The notes beneath the pieces were generated by a model, which searched no databases, was not told the origin of the DNA, and saw only the letters and a program-made list of their open reading frames with translations. This document shows, piece after piece, positions 52,589 to 62,608 of a stretch of DNA of 64,000 nt (position 1 is its first letter; each line of letters starts with the position of its first letter). Position numbers and translations under genes: made by a program. Source of the DNA: an uncultured Flavobacteriaceae bacterium (GTDB lineage Bacteria > Bacteroidota > Bacteroidia > Flavobacteriales > Flavobacteriaceae); contig CANMSH010000001.1 of the NCBI GenBank assembly GCA_947500525.1, positions 620,001 through 684,000 on the forward strand. The letters are read 5' to 3'.

Positions 52589-55144
52589 CTAGAACGGATA
52601 GTTGATACCAATATTATAGACAGCGCCACTAAAATTGAAGTTTCTAAACCATTTGTTGTCTAAATTATACGGTTCATATGTCTTAAAACCAGCATCTAAT
52701 CTAAAAATGAGAAATCCAAAATCATAGCGAGCACCAAAGCCCGAACCAATAGCGATTCCTTTGAAAGAATCGAAACTATTAAACTTGGCCTGAGATGATG
52801 TTAACGGAGAATTAGTTATATCCCAAATATTTCCTGCATCTATAAACAAAGCTGCATTTAAACTATTAAGCACTTTAAAACGATATTCAAGGTTAGAAGT
52901 CAACTTTAAACTTCCTGTGTTAAATTCGAGCGCACTTAGTTCTGATCCAGGCCCCAGGTCAAAGGTTCGCCATGCCCGAATATCATTTGAACCACCTGCC
53001 CTGTAACTCCGACTAAATGGGATGTCATCCGAATTTCCAAATGGAACTGCAATCCCAAAGAATTGACGAAAAACCAATGAAGTATTTTGATTGATACCCC
53101 AGTATTTTTTATATTCGAATTCTGTTTTAAGATATTGCGCTACCTGGAGACCAAACAATTTCTTGTTGCCTCCATCGGTTGGTTTCTTTACAAAGGCAGA
53201 AGTCAAAGAACCAGAAGAAATAACCCTTCCTGTAAAAGCAGAAAAACTGTTATCTCTAAAGCTCTCACGATTATTATAATTGTAAGCGTACGAAATTACC
53301 GGTACTAATACATCCTCGATTAATATTTCTCGTTGCTGTTTCACTTTTTCTACTTCTAAAAACTCTGATGGATTCGTTGTTCCAAAGTTTCTATTTGGGT
53401 CCAAAATTCGATTTATATAAGATACATAATCAATGGGAATTTCTCTATCTGCACCATCAATCGTAACTATTCTGGAATTGATAGGATCAGGACGAATATT
53501 ATTTATTCCCTCACCTGAAGCGATGTCATTAAGTTTGGTGGCTTCAGATTTATAAACACCAAAATAGTTATCAGTATTTGTGTTTCTGATATATTGAAGA
53601 TTAAGTAACTCAACTTTATGGTTCGTTTTTGGTGTACTTATCCATGTGTAATCAAGACCAGCAGTTACATTTTGTCGATCTAAACCTATATTGTTTTGCA
53701 AACCTATACTAACACCAACGTTGGTTTTAGGAGACATGCGCTTAGGAATTAATTTTGACCCGTTAAACGGAAACAAAAATCTTGGAATTTTGAGAGTGAC
53801 TCCAGAACCTATCTCCCAAGCATTAAAAAAGCCTGAGTTATCGGAAATTTCTCGCGAGGTGTTTAAAAAAGAGCCTTGAAAGGAAAGCTCTAAAATCTCC
53901 GCACCTTTGAAAATATTTCGATTTAAAAACGAAAATTTACCCGAAATTCCGAAGCGATTGATACTTGAAGTAGTAAATTCTGCATCCCATCCTAAAGAAT
54001 ATTTTTTTAGAGGAGTTAAGAAAATATTCGCGTTTAAGGTTTCATCTTCATTTTCCTCATATTGAATATCTACTGATGGCCTGAAGTTTTGCAATTCTCG
54101 TAAGAATTTGCGTGTAAGATCTCTATCGGTATCTTTATAAACTGAACCAGGAGCAATTATAATTGAATTAGCTAAATATTTGGCATTGTATTTCAATGCC
54201 GAACGCGCATAAAAATTAATGCCATTATAAGTAGCTGAGTCTAGTGGTTTTTCATCTTTGGTGTTAAACGAAAAATCAGTAAAGACGTTTACCTTTTTTA
54301 TTTTTTGTATTGTGTAAGGTTTATAATAGCTGCTATCACCAGTCTCAATTTTTCTATTACCAATGACTAGTTGTACATTTTGTTTGTGCCTAGCCATATT
54401 CGTAGTGTCAATATTAAATTCCATCAGGTCTCTACCAAAATGATAAATACCTGAATTTCGATATAGACTTACCAATCGCTCTTGTTCTTTTTCAAAATTT
54501 TGAGTCTTAAAAAGATCCCCTTTTTTTATAAAAGAAGATGCAACGGTTTTTCGATAAAGCGAATCAAGTATGGGAGAAGATATTTTACTAGTTACCGTAT
54601 CTAAAAAATAAGGATTTTTAGTTACGATCGAGTAATTTACGCTACTCCGTTTATCTTCTGTCTTAGTTTCTTCAAATGTAACCGAGGCATCCCAATAACC
54701 TTCGTTAAAATAGTAATTCTCTAGACTTTGAGCTGATTTTTTAATTTTATCTAAATCTGAAATCACCGGAGCATTACCACTTTTTAGCAACCAGTTGTTA
54801 AAACCTTTAGAACTTCTTTGTAGAGCATTAAATTGTTTTGCGGAGAATTTTTTTGTTGCCCATTTTTTAAATTTTGGTTTGTTCGATGGCCACTTTAAAG
54901 AAGTTGTATCCGGATCTCCTAAATTATATAAATGCAATGAGAATGGAATTCCCAATATTTTTTGGTTAGGCTTTTGTTGCAAAAAACTATATAGTTTTTG
55001 TGAAGATTCTTTTTGATCATTCACAATGATTGTATTCTTTTCGAGCAGGTAGCTATTTTCAGGAACGTGCTTTGTAGCATCACAGGCTACAAGTAACATT
55101 ACTAATACAATAAATAATACTATTTTCGTGAAAATATTATACAA
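52589..55144 (-). CDS. BamA/TamA-family outer-membrane lipoprotein (TamL-like)
   Basis: The signal ends LVMLLVAC (lipobox) followed by DATKHVPENSYLLEKNTIIV. The N-terminal half has POTRA-like repeats (YYFNEGYWDASVTFEETK, VNVFTDFSF) and the C-terminal half is an Omp85 barrel (FSRSYRAGGSNDIRAWRTFDLGPGS, ending FNFSGAVYNIGINYPF with terminal phenylalanine). The FxRAGGSNDIRAW segment is the conserved loop of Omp85 proteins. Lipid-anchored TamA-like proteins of this type are Bacteroidota-specific and work with TamB-like partners in outer-membrane assembly. A consensus promoter lies upstream, divergent to the methyltransferase gene. Confidence 0.88.
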   Translation of the reverse strand: MYNIFTKIVLFIVLVMLLVACDATKHVPENSYLLEKNTIIVNDQKESSQKLYSFLQQKPNQKILGIPFSLHLYNLGDPDTTSLKWPSNKPKFKKWATKKFSAKQFNALQRSSKGFNNWLLKSGNAPVISDLDKIKKSAQSLENYYFNEGYWDASVTFEETKTEDKRSSVNYSIVTKNPYFLDTVTSKISSPILDSLYRKTVASSFIKKGDLFKTQNFEKEQERLVSLYRNSGIYHFGRDLMEFNIDTTNMARHKQNVQLVIGNRKIETGDSSYYKPYTIQKIKKVNVFTDFSFNTKDEKPLDSATYNGINFYARSALKYNAKYLANSIIIAPGSVYKDTDRDLTRKFLRELQNFRPSVDIQYEENEDETLNANIFLTPLKKYSLGWDAEFTTSSINRFGISGKFSFLNRNIFKGAEILELSFQGSFLNTSREISDNSGFFNAWEIGSGVTLKIPRFLFPFNGSKLIPKRMSPKTNVGVSIGLQNNIGLDRQNVTAGLDYTWISTPKTNHKVELLNLQYIRNTNTDNYFGVYKSEATKLNDIASGEGINNIRPDPINSRIVTIDGADREIPIDYVSYINRILDPNRNFGTTNPSEFLEVEKVKQQREILIEDVLVPVISYAYNYNNRESFRDNSFSAFTGRVISSGSLTSAFVKKPTDGGNKKLFGLQVAQYLKTEFEYKKYWGINQNTSLVFRQFFGIAVPFGNSDDIPFSRSYRAGGSNDIRAWRTFDLGPGSELSALEFNTGSLKLTSNLEYRFKVLNSLNAALFIDAGNIWDITNSPLTSSQAKFNSFDSFKGIAIGSGFGARYDFGFLIFRLDAGFKTYEPYNLDNKWFRNFNFSGAVYNIGINYPF

Positions 55145-55237
55145 TACAGTCTTGTTTAACGCTTTTAAAGCAGAAAAATATTTAACAATTAGTAATTTGA
55201 GTTAGGTTTTAAGAATCGATTCACCTGCACTTTACAT

Positions 55238-55267
55238 CAAAAGTAATATTATTTATATGCTAAGCAA
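55238..55267 (-). promoter_or_regulatory. Promoter of the TamL-like gene
   Basis: On the minus strand TTG (55267-55265), 19 bases, then TACTTTTG (55245-55238), full agreement with consensus. The -33 element lies inside the start of the divergent methyltransferase gene. Confidence 0.62.
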
Positions 55268-55991
55268 AAATCAATTAAAATTAATAACGAGTTTACATCA
55301 AAAAAAGTACCGAATTCGTCATGGTTTGTTTATTGCTGAAGGAATAAAGGTCGTGCGAGAGTTTTTAAACTCTTCCTTTAAGCTAGTAAATTTATACACC
55401 ACAGAAACTATTTCGGAATTTGAATTATATAACTCTCAAAGCATTTCTGAAGTAGAGTTAAAGAAAATAAGTAGCCTAAAAACACCGAATAAGGTAATAG
55501 GTGTCTTTGAAATCCCAGAGTTATCTCAATTAAGTGACAAAGGTTTGATTTTAGTTTTAGACGGAATTAAAGACCCAGGCAACTTAGGAACAATAATTAG
55601 GTTGTGCGATTGGTTTGGCATTAGCCAAATTGTTTGCTCAAAAGAAACAGTAGATTGTTATAACCCTAAAGTTGTACAGTCTACAATGGGATCTTTAACC
55701 AGGATAACTTTAGTTTATACAGATTTAGTACCTTTTCTAAAATCGTCTAATTTGCCCATTTACGGAGCGCTGTTAGAGGGAGAAAATATCTATAAATCCA
55801 CCTTGCAAAAAGAAGCAATTTTGATCATTGGTAACGAATCAAATGGTATTTCAAAAGAAGTATCTCGATTGATTACAAATCAAATTACAATTCCAAGATT
55901 CGGGAATTTACAATTGACAGAAAGTTTAAATGCTGCAACGGCGACTGCTATTATTCTGAGCGAATTTAAATCGGCCTCTATTGAAAAGTAA
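55257..55991 (+). CDS. TrmH/SpoU-family RNA 2'-O-methyltransferase
   Basis: The 244-residue protein has an N-terminal RNA-binding part (SKNQLKLITSLHQKKYRIRHGLFIAEGIKVVREFL) and the SpoU knot domain: motif 1 LVLDGIKDPGNLGTIIRLCDWFGI, motif 2 LIIGNESNGIS, motif 3 IPRFGNLQLTESLNAATATAIIL. Reaction: S-adenosylmethionine-dependent ribose methylation of rRNA or tRNA; the target is unknown. Its last 14 bases overlap the end of the converging porT-like gene. Confidence 0.92.
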   Translation: MLSKNQLKLITSLHQKKYRIRHGLFIAEGIKVVREFLNSSFKLVNLYTTETISEFELYNSQSISEVELKKISSLKTPNKVIGVFEIPELSQLSDKGLILVLDGIKDPGNLGTIIRLCDWFGISQIVCSKETVDCYNPKVVQSTMGSLTRITLVYTDLVPFLKSSNLPIYGALLEGENIYKSTLQKEAILIIGNESNGISKEVSRLITNQITIPRFGNLQLTESLNAATATAIILSEFKSASIEK

Positions 55992-56703
55992 AATTCAGGA
56001 AGATTCCTCTTGTGCCTAAATAGTCGACTGGAGCAGTAAATGGGCTTGTTGGACTATCATCATTTACCAATTCATTATTAATCGCGAATATACCTCTTAT
56101 TGAAGGTGAAAATTTGAACCATTGTAAGTACAAATCAACACCAATACCAACTTCATACATGAAATTGCTTGTTTTCATCCTAAATTGACCGCTTGTGTTG
56201 TCATCTGGGTTATTTTGATTACTAGAAAAATTATAGTCATATGATACCCCACCAATAACGAAGGCTCTCATGTTATCCAATCGTTTAGTGCTCAGTTTCA
56301 ACAATAATGGCAATCTAAGGTAAGTACCAGGAACATCTCTGACGTTCGAAGGACTTAACCCCCCAACAACGGCTTCATCATAAATTATTTCTTTTGTATT
56401 ACTAGATAAACCAGGTTCGAAACGAAGGCTTATGTGTTCATTTATATTATATCCAACTACTAGACCAATATTGAAACCTAAAGCTTCTTCTACAGTAATA
56501 TAATCTGAATTTGCTTCAAGTACCGACGAATTACTTGAATTAAACGTTACTTTAAACCCTTTCTTGTTAAGACCTAAGTAATAAGCGAAATGCAACTTTT
56601 TCTTATCTACATTTGGTAAATATTCGATTCGATCTTTCTGGGCAAATAAGTTACTAGCAGAAATTAAAAAAAAACAGGTGCTAAAAATGATTATTTTTTT
56701 CAT
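55978..56703 (-). CDS. porT: PorT-family protein, type IX secretion system component
   Basis: The 241 residues have a signal peptide (IIFSTCFFLISASNLFAQ) and a predicted eight-stranded outer-membrane barrel (LHFAYYLGLNKKGFKVTF, GFNIGLVVGYNINEHISLRFEPGLSSNT, LPLLLKLSTKRL, MYEVGIGVDLYLQWFKFSPSIRG, ending TRGIFLNFTFQ). This is the PorT/SprT pattern, and a position directly downstream of the menaquinone methyltransferase gene (9 bases) is common in Flavobacteriia. Role: needed for type IX secretion, whose cargo example lies at 58726. The gene end overlaps the converging methyltransferase gene by 14 bases. Confidence 0.82.
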   Translation of the reverse strand: MKKIIIFSTCFFLISASNLFAQKDRIEYLPNVDKKKLHFAYYLGLNKKGFKVTFNSSNSSVLEANSDYITVEEALGFNIGLVVGYNINEHISLRFEPGLSSNTKEIIYDEAVVGGLSPSNVRDVPGTYLRLPLLLKLSTKRLDNMRAFVIGGVSYDYNFSSNQNNPDDNTSGQFRMKTSNFMYEVGIGVDLYLQWFKFSPSIRGIFAINNELVNDDSPTSPFTAPVDYLGTRGIFLNFTFQ

Positions 56704-56712
56704 ATAAATTAA

Positions 56713-57441
56713 TTACTTTTTTGCAGTGTACATTGCTGCAATTCCAAAAGTTAAAGATCTGTTAGTTGCATTATTAAACCCATTTTTTTGCAAAATATTG
56801 TTGAAATTTTTTCCGTAAGGAAAAGCAGCTGCAGATTCAGGTAAATAACAGTAGGCACTCTTGTCCTTAGAAAAAAGCTTTCCAACTGTTGGAATAATAT
56901 ATTTAGAGTAAAATTTAAACAATTGCTTCATGGGAAACTTTTCTGGTTGCGAAGTTTCTAAAATTGCTAAAACTCCAGAGGGTTTTAAAACACGTTTAAT
57001 TTCTTGAAGACCTGCATCTAAATTTTCAAAATTGCGCACCCCAAAGCCAACGGTAATAGCATCAAAAGTGTTGTCTTTAAAAGGCATGTTTTCAGAATCA
57101 CCTTGAATCATATCTATTTGCCCTTCTAACTTTTTATTCTTTATTTTTTTAATGCCCACATCAAGCATTCCTTGTGAAATATCTAATCCAATTACTTTTT
57201 CAGGATTTAATTTTGTCAGCATAATGGCAAAATCTCCGGTTCCAGTGGCAATATCTAATATCTGCTTAGGATTATTTTGACCAACAAATTTTACGATTTT
57301 TTTTCTCCAACTCATATCTATACCAAACGTTAGAACACGATTTAAGAAGTCATAGTTTGTCGAGACTTTATCGAACATTTGCTCAACTTGATCTTTTTTA
57401 CCTAGATCAGAATTTTTATATGGAGTAACCTTAGTAGCCAT
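56713..57441 (-). CDS. ubiE: Demethylmenaquinone methyltransferase (MenG/UbiE)
   Basis: The 242 residues match the UbiE/MenG family: [31 protein letters not shown], the SAM site [74 protein letters not shown] and [11 protein letters not shown]. Reaction: last C-methylation of menaquinone. The organism is expected to use menaquinone. Cotranscribed with porT. A TATCTTTG -7 element lies 20 bases upstream. Confidence 0.95.
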   Translation of the reverse strand: MATKVTPYKNSDLGKKDQVEQMFDKVSTNYDFLNRVLTFGIDMSWRKKIVKFVGQNNPKQILDIATGTGDFAIMLTKLNPEKVIGLDISQGMLDVGIKKIKNKKLEGQIDMIQGDSENMPFKDNTFDAITVGFGVRNFENLDAGLQEIKRVLKPSGVLAILETSQPEKFPMKQLFKFYSKYIIPTVGKLFSKDKSAYCYLPESAAAFPYGKNFNNILQKNGFNNATNRSLTFGIAAMYTAKK

Positions 57442-57460
57442 GCTAAAAAATTAATTTTGA

Positions 57461-57468
57461 CAAAGATA
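57461..57468 (-). promoter_or_regulatory. Candidate -7 element of ubiE/menG
   Basis: TATCTTTG on the minus strand matches TAnnTTTG. At the -33 spacing only TTA is found, so this is a partial promoter match. Confidence 0.5.
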
Positions 57469-57536
57469 CACATTCAAATAAGAAACATAAACCTTGTTGG
57501 TTTTTTTAACTATAACAAACTTAATTGGTAAAATAC

Positions 57537-57568
57537 TTGACAAGCCCTATACCCATATTGTATATTTG
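57537..57568 (+). promoter_or_regulatory. Promoter of queA
   Basis: TTGACA (57537-57542) and TATATTTG (57561-57568) lie 36 bases before the queA ATG. The -7 element matches TAnnTTTG exactly; the spacing from TTG is 21 bases. Confidence 0.6.
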
Positions 57569-57604
57569 CGCTCATTTTTTACAAAACTCTAAACCATAGA
57601 ATTA

Positions 57605-58654
57605 ATGAAGTTATCACATTTTAAATTTGATTTACCAGAGGAATTACTTGCAGAATACCCATCAGAACAGCGTGATGAAGCACGTTTAATGGTACTAAAT
57701 CGCAAGGAGCAAACTATAGAGCATAAGCTATTTAAAGACTTGGTTCATTATTTTGATGAAGGTGATATTATGGTTTTTAACAACACGAAGGTGTTTCCGG
57801 CTCGTTTGTATGGGAATAAGGAAAAAACCGGTGCTAGAATTGAAGTATTTTTGTTAAGAGAATTAAACAAAGAAAGTCGCCTTTGGGATGTTTTAGTGGA
57901 CCCTGCTAGAAAGATTAGAATAGGAAATAAGTTATTCTTTGGCGAGAATGATGATTTGGTTGCTGAAGTAATTGACAATACGACATCTAGAGGACGAACA
58001 TTACGTTTCTTATTTGATGGAAGTTATGAAGAATTTCGAAAAAAATTAAAAGAATTAGGAGAAACGCCATTACCAAAGTATATAAAAAGAGATGTAGAAC
58101 CGTCAGATGTAGAGCGCTATCAAACAATATATGCAAAACATGAAGGAGCTGTAGCAGCTCCAACAGCAGGATTACATTTTTCGAAACACTTGTTAAAACG
58201 ACTAGAGATTAAAGGTATAGATTTAGCTGAGGTAACTTTGCATGTTGGTCTTGGAACTTTTCAACCGGTAGAGGTTGAAGATTTATCGAAGCATAAAATG
58301 GATTCGGAAGAAATTATTATTCCAGAAAGTGCGGCGAATATTGTGAACAACGCCTTAGATAATAAAAAACGTGTGTGTGCAATAGGTACAACCGTAATGA
58401 GAACAATGGAAAGCTCAATGTCTGCAGATTATAGGTTAAAACCATATAGTGGTTGGACACATAAATTTATTTTTCCTCCGTATGATTTTGGTATTGCAAA
58501 TGCGATGGTTACTAATTTTCACACACCACAGTCGACATTAATGATGATGACTGCTGCTTTCGCCGGACATGACTTTTTGAAAGAAGCCTATGCAGAAGCA
58601 ATTAAAGAGAAATATAACTTTTATTCATATGGAGATGCCATGCTAATTTTGTAA
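57605..58654 (+). CDS. queA: S-adenosylmethionine:tRNA ribosyltransferase-isomerase (QueA)
   Basis: The 349 residues match Que[90 protein letters not shown] and [40 protein letters not shown]. Reaction: transfers the ribosyl part of SAM to 7-aminomethyl-7-deazaguanine in tRNA, forming epoxyqueuosine. Cytoplasmic, normal length. Stands alone with its own promoter. Confidence 0.97.
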   Translation: MKLSHFKFDLPEELLAEYPSEQRDEARLMVLNRKEQTIEHKLFKDLVHYFDEGDIMVFNNTKVFPARLYGNKEKTGARIEVFLLRELNKESRLWDVLVDPARKIRIGNKLFFGENDDLVAEVIDNTTSRGRTLRFLFDGSYEEFRKKLKELGETPLPKYIKRDVEPSDVERYQTIYAKHEGAVAAPTAGLHFSKHLLKRLEIKGIDLAEVTLHVGLGTFQPVEVEDLSKHKMDSEEIIIPESAANIVNNALDNKKRVCAIGTTVMRTMESSMSADYRLKPYSGWTHKFIFPPYDFGIANAMVTNFHTPQSTLMMMTAAFAGHDFLKEAYAEAIKEKYNFYSYGDAMLIL

Positions 58655-58725
58655 TGGATTTATATTTTGAGTAGAACAACCAATTAATACTCCTTATTTC
58701 CGTAACTTAGTAATCTTAAATTTTT

Positions 58726-60447
58726 ATGATGATAAAAAAAATACTTTTAATATTCTTAATGATTAGTACATACTTAAGTCTTTTGGGTCAAGTCACCAAT
58801 GAAGGTACTCCGGCAAGTTGGGATATGATTGAGGAAAAGTCAACTATTCAATCAATCAAACTCCCAAAGTTGGATATTAAGCAAATCCAAATAGAAGACG
58901 ACGTAAACGATCAATTGCGAACTAAACCGTATAGAATAGGATTACAAATTAAAGTTGATTATGGGTTGAATAATAGTGGAACTTGGACTGAATTTCAAAA
59001 CGGTGATCGTATTTGGCGTATCGGATTTAGTTCTGATGACGCCCTAAATTTAGGGTTGATTTTAGATAAATTTTATTTGCCAGAAGGATGTACGTTGTAT
59101 TTATACAATGATGATCGATCGGATTTATTAGGTGCGTATACAAATAATCAAAATAATCGGGAAGAAGTTTTGACGACATGGTTTGTTACAGGAGATAAAT
59201 TATGGGTGGAATATTATGAACCCTCCGAGGTTAGAGGCCAGAGTAAATTACATATTTCTTCAGTAATGCATGGTTATAGATCTGGACATACATATCAAAA
59301 AGGGTATTTTGAAGAAGGTAAAGCCGATGAGTTTCTAAATAACTCAGGCAATTGTAATCATGACGTAAATTGCCCTATCGGTGCCGATTTTGAAGCTCAG
59401 CGAGACGTGATAAAAAAGGGGGTTGGTTTTTTACTGATGCCCCTTGGAGGAACAAGTGTAGGTTTATGCACGGGAACATTAATTAATAATACAAATGAAG
59501 ACAATACTCCGTATTTTTTAACAGCTAATCATTGCTTAGGAAGCGGGAATCCGGCAACTTATGCAATAAGGTTTAATTGGTTTAGTCCAAATCCAATTTG
59601 CGGTCAGACAACGAATAGTCCAACTACCTCGGAAGATTTGACGCTTAGTGGTACTACTTTGAGGGCTAGAAGTACTGCATCAGATTTTATGTTAGTCGAA
59701 CTTAATAACCATATACCGGACACTTGGGATGTTGCGTTTGTTGGTTGGGATAGAACAGATGATATTCCGAATTTTACGGTTAGTGTGCATCATCCACAGG
59801 GTGATATAATGAAGATTAGCAGAGATGATGACCCTCCATCAAAAATTGCTCAGAATGCAGGAGGAAGTTCTCCAGTGGCGCAAACTTGGGATATTAATGG
59901 CTTAACGCCTAGCGGTAATTCGGGAAACTCTACGGGGTGGGAACTTGGAGTAACAGAAGGAGGATCATCTGGAGGGGCTTTATTTAATCCTGAAGGCAAA
60001 ATTATTGGACAATTATATGGTGGTTTAGCGGCATGTAATGGTACTTTAGATAATAATGCGCATGATTATTATGGTCGATTTTCAGTATCCTGGGATGCGG
60101 GATCGTCTGCATCTACAAGATTGAGAGATTGGTTAGATCCTGCCGGAACGAACCCAATGACATTGGATACTAAAATGAATGTTTTGTCTGTGAACGATGA
60201 ATTTTTAGAACAAAACATTACAATTTTTCCGAATCCAACTTCTGGACTTGTCCAAGTAAAAGCTTCTGGTCTTGTTGGTGATTTGAGTTATGAAATTTTT
60301 AATTTATTAGGACAATCTTTAAAGTCAGGTGTTTTGCAAAATGAAGCAATTCAGTTAAACAGTCTTAACGATAATATTTATTTTATAAAGATTACCGAAG
60401 TCGATTCGAATAAAATTTTAGTAAAGAAAGTGGTATTAAGTAAATAA
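58726..60447 (+). CDS. Secreted trypsin-like serine protease with type IX secretion tail
   Basis: The 573 residues start with a signal peptide (KKILLIFLMISTYLSLLGQ) and a propeptide-like region of about 180 residues. The protease domain shows the catalytic histidine in YFLTANHCLGSG, an aspartate in ASDFMLVELNN and the serine in TEGGSSGGALFNPEG, as in S1 lysyl endopeptidase-like enzymes. C-terminal about 80 residues (NITIFPNPTSGLVQVKASG...ILVKKVVLSK) are a Por_Secre_tail for type IX export. Cysteines near NCNHDVNCPIG suggest disulfides. Substrate specificity cannot be read. A terminator follows. Confidence 0.88.
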   Translation: MMIKKILLIFLMISTYLSLLGQVTNEGTPASWDMIEEKSTIQSIKLPKLDIKQIQIEDDVNDQLRTKPYRIGLQIKVDYGLNNSGTWTEFQNGDRIWRIGFSSDDALNLGLILDKFYLPEGCTLYLYNDDRSDLLGAYTNNQNNREEVLTTWFVTGDKLWVEYYEPSEVRGQSKLHISSVMHGYRSGHTYQKGYFEEGKADEFLNNSGNCNHDVNCPIGADFEAQRDVIKKGVGFLLMPLGGTSVGLCTGTLINNTNEDNTPYFLTANHCLGSGNPATYAIRFNWFSPNPICGQTTNSPTTSEDLTLSGTTLRARSTASDFMLVELNNHIPDTWDVAFVGWDRTDDIPNFTVSVHHPQGDIMKISRDDDPPSKIAQNAGGSSPVAQTWDINGLTPSGNSGNSTGWELGVTEGGSSGGALFNPEGKIIGQLYGGLAACNGTLDNNAHDYYGRFSVSWDAGSSASTRLRDWLDPAGTNPMTLDTKMNVLSVNDEFLEQNITIFPNPTSGLVQVKASGLVGDLSYEIFNLLGQSLKSGVLQNEAIQLNSLNDNIYFIKITEVDSNKILVKKVVLSK

Positions 60448-60476
60448 TAATATCTCAAGTTTATAAATACAAACAG

Positions 60477-60501
60477 CGTCCTGTTTAACAGGACGTTTTT
60501 T
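60477..60501 (+). terminator. Terminator of the protease gene
   Basis: CGTCCTG-TTTAA-CAGGACG followed by TTTTTT: classical intrinsic terminator, 30 bases after the protease stop and 12 bases before the rlmN ATG. Confidence 0.85.
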
Positions 60502-60513
60502 ATAGGTGAATAA

Positions 60514-61554
60514 ATGATTAAAAAGCAAGACATAAGAGCATTAACGAAAGAAGAGTTGCGAGACTTTTTCGTTGAGAATGGAGATAAAGCTTTCCGTGGT
60601 AATCAAGTGTATGAATGGCTTTGGAGTAAGGTAGCCTATACTTTTGACGATATGACCAACCTCGCGAAGTCTACCAGAGCGATGCTTGATGAACATTTTG
60701 TGATCAACCATATCGAAGTTGACCATATGCAACGATCAAATGATGGAACGATTAAGAATGCCATTAAGTTGCATGATAGTTTAATTGTAGAATCTGTATT
60801 GATTCCGACCGAAACAAGAACTACTGCTTGTGTCTCTAGTCAGGTGGGATGTAGTCTAGATTGTAATTTTTGCGCAACCGCTCGCTTAAAGCGAATGCGT
60901 AATTTGAATCCAGATGAGATATATGACCAAGTTGTAGCTATTGATAAACAGAGTCGATTATATCATAATCATAAACTTTCGAATATCGTTTTTATGGGTA
61001 TGGGCGAGCCTCTATTAAATTATAAAAACGTACTAGCCTCTATTGATAAGATTACTTCAGATGAAGGTTTAGGAATGTCGCCCAAGCGTATTACTTTATC
61101 TACTGTCGGTATCCCAAAAATGATCAAGAAATTGGCAGATGATGAAGTGAAATTCAACTTGGCAGTATCGTTGCATTCAGCGATCGATTCTGTACGATCT
61201 AAAATGATGCCCATCAATGAGAAAAATGATTTGGCTGAATTGTTAGAGTCGTTGCAATATTGGTATTTAAAAACGAAAAAGATCATCACGTTTGAATATG
61301 TGGTTTGGAAAGGGATTAACGATACGCAAAAGGATGTGAACGCTTTGGTAGATTATTGTAAACAAGTACCTTCTAAAGTGAATCTAATAGAATATAATGC
61401 GATTGATGATGGTGAATTTCAACAAGCTTCACCCGAAGCAATTCATATGTATGTTCGTACCTTAGAAGCTAATCGAATTGTAGTCAACGTACGTCGCAGC
61501 AGAGGTAAAGATATTGATGCCGCTTGCGGGCAATTAGCTAATAAGACCTCTTAA
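60514..61554 (+). CDS. rlmN: Dual-specificity 23S rRNA/tRNA adenine-C2 methyltransferase RlmN
   Basis: The 346 residues match RlmN: radical-SAM cluster CSLDCNFCATARL (CxxxCxxC), IVFMGMGEPLLNYKNV, ITLSTVGIPKMIKKLADD, LAVSLHSAIDSVRSKMMPIN, and a C-terminal DAACGQL holding the methyl-carrying cysteine. N-terminal helical part: FRGNQVYEWLWSKVAYTFDDMTNLAKS. Reaction: radical methylation of A2503 of 23S rRNA and A37 of some tRNAs. The start is close behind a terminator, so its promoter may lie in the protease gene end. The C-terminus converges on the OmpA-like gene with 6 bases between. Confidence 0.96.
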   Translation: MIKKQDIRALTKEELRDFFVENGDKAFRGNQVYEWLWSKVAYTFDDMTNLAKSTRAMLDEHFVINHIEVDHMQRSNDGTIKNAIKLHDSLIVESVLIPTETRTTACVSSQVGCSLDCNFCATARLKRMRNLNPDEIYDQVVAIDKQSRLYHNHKLSNIVFMGMGEPLLNYKNVLASIDKITSDEGLGMSPKRITLSTVGIPKMIKKLADDEVKFNLAVSLHSAIDSVRSKMMPINEKNDLAELLESLQYWYLKTKKIITFEYVVWKGINDTQKDVNALVDYCKQVPSKVNLIEYNAIDDGEFQQASPEAIHMYVRTLEANRIVVNVRRSRGKDIDAACGQLANKTS

Positions 61555-61560
61555 CAAAGT

Positions 61561-62511
61561 TTACTCATCTAACAAGGCGTTAATGGCATCTAGATTAGGC
61601 GCCAAAATGATTTCAATACGTCTGTTTTTTGCTTTTCCAGATGAAGAAGCATTACTTGCTATGGGCAAAAATTTACTACGTCCAGCCGCCGTAATTTGTT
61701 TTGGAGATACATTATTATTTGTTAGAATTCGAACAATGGCAGTCGCCCTTTTAGTAGATAAATCCCAATTGTCAGTAATGGCTCCTTTTCCACCGTAGGG
61801 CACGTCATCTGTATGACCTTCTATCAGTACGTCAATATCTGTATTTTGCTTTAACACACTTGCTAAGTTTACCACAGCTGAACGCCCTTGTGTGCCAACT
61901 GCCCAACTACCAGAACCAAATAATAGTTTATTTTCCATAGAAACATAGACCTTTCCATTTTTGCGTTCTACGGTGAGGCCTTTTCCTTCAAATCCGCTTA
62001 AAGCAGCAGATACAGCATCTTTTAATTGCAACATTTTTGCCTCTTTAGCTGCAATAAGCCCCTCTAATTCATCAACACGTTTGGAGCGAGCATTTAAATC
62101 ACCTTGTAATTTTTCTAAGCGACCACTTTCTTTAGCTAATTGAGATTCTTTCTCTTGTAATTGTAGTAATAATTCTCGATTTTGCTTTTCTTTCTCTGAT
62201 AACTGACTTGCACTCATTTCAGATAACTCGTTATACTCTTGCTCAAGTTTAGTTTTCTTTGCATCAAGACGATCAACTTCTTCATTCAATTTGGTTCTAT
62301 CTGATTCTAATTTATCGACTGCTAATTGTAAGGTTTTAGAGCTTTCTTCTAAAGCTTTCTTTTTGTCTATTAGATCTTGATTTTCACCAAATAAATCTGA
62401 ATTATTGTCACGTAATTTGTTGTACTTATCTTCAAGTTCCGTATACACTTTCTTGGTCACACAAGAGGCAACTAAAGTTAAGGTAAGGATTACTAAAACT
62501 ATTTTTCTCAT
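61561..62511 (-). CDS. OmpA-family lipoprotein with coiled coil
   Basis: The lipoprotein signal ends LTLVASC, followed by VTKKVYTELEDKYNKLRD. Residues about 25-170 form a long heptad-rich coiled coil, and the C-terminal 130 residues are an OmpA/MotB peptidoglycan-binding domain (GSGSWAVGTQGRSAVVNLASVL, DVLIEGHTDDVPYGG, NRRIEIILAPNLD). The acidic residues D and the R of the NRRIEI motif are present. It probably tethers the outer membrane to peptidoglycan. The coiled coil gives length, not catalysis. Alone on its strand between rlmN and xth. Confidence 0.9.
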   Translation of the reverse strand: MRKIVLVILTLTLVASCVTKKVYTELEDKYNKLRDNNSDLFGENQDLIDKKKALEESSKTLQLAVDKLESDRTKLNEEVDRLDAKKTKLEQEYNELSEMSASQLSEKEKQNRELLLQLQEKESQLAKESGRLEKLQGDLNARSKRVDELEGLIAAKEAKMLQLKDAVSAALSGFEGKGLTVERKNGKVYVSMENKLLFGSGSWAVGTQGRSAVVNLASVLKQNTDIDVLIEGHTDDVPYGGKGAITDNWDLSTKRATAIVRILTNNNVSPKQITAAGRSKFLPIASNASSSGKAKNRRIEIILAPNLDAINALLDE

Positions 62512-62608
62512 AATTAAAATGATTAATTCTACATTCCTGCAAAAGCAGTATTAACAAAAGATATACTATAAGTAGTTCTTTAATCTATAATCTTTATGAT
62601 TTAATTTA

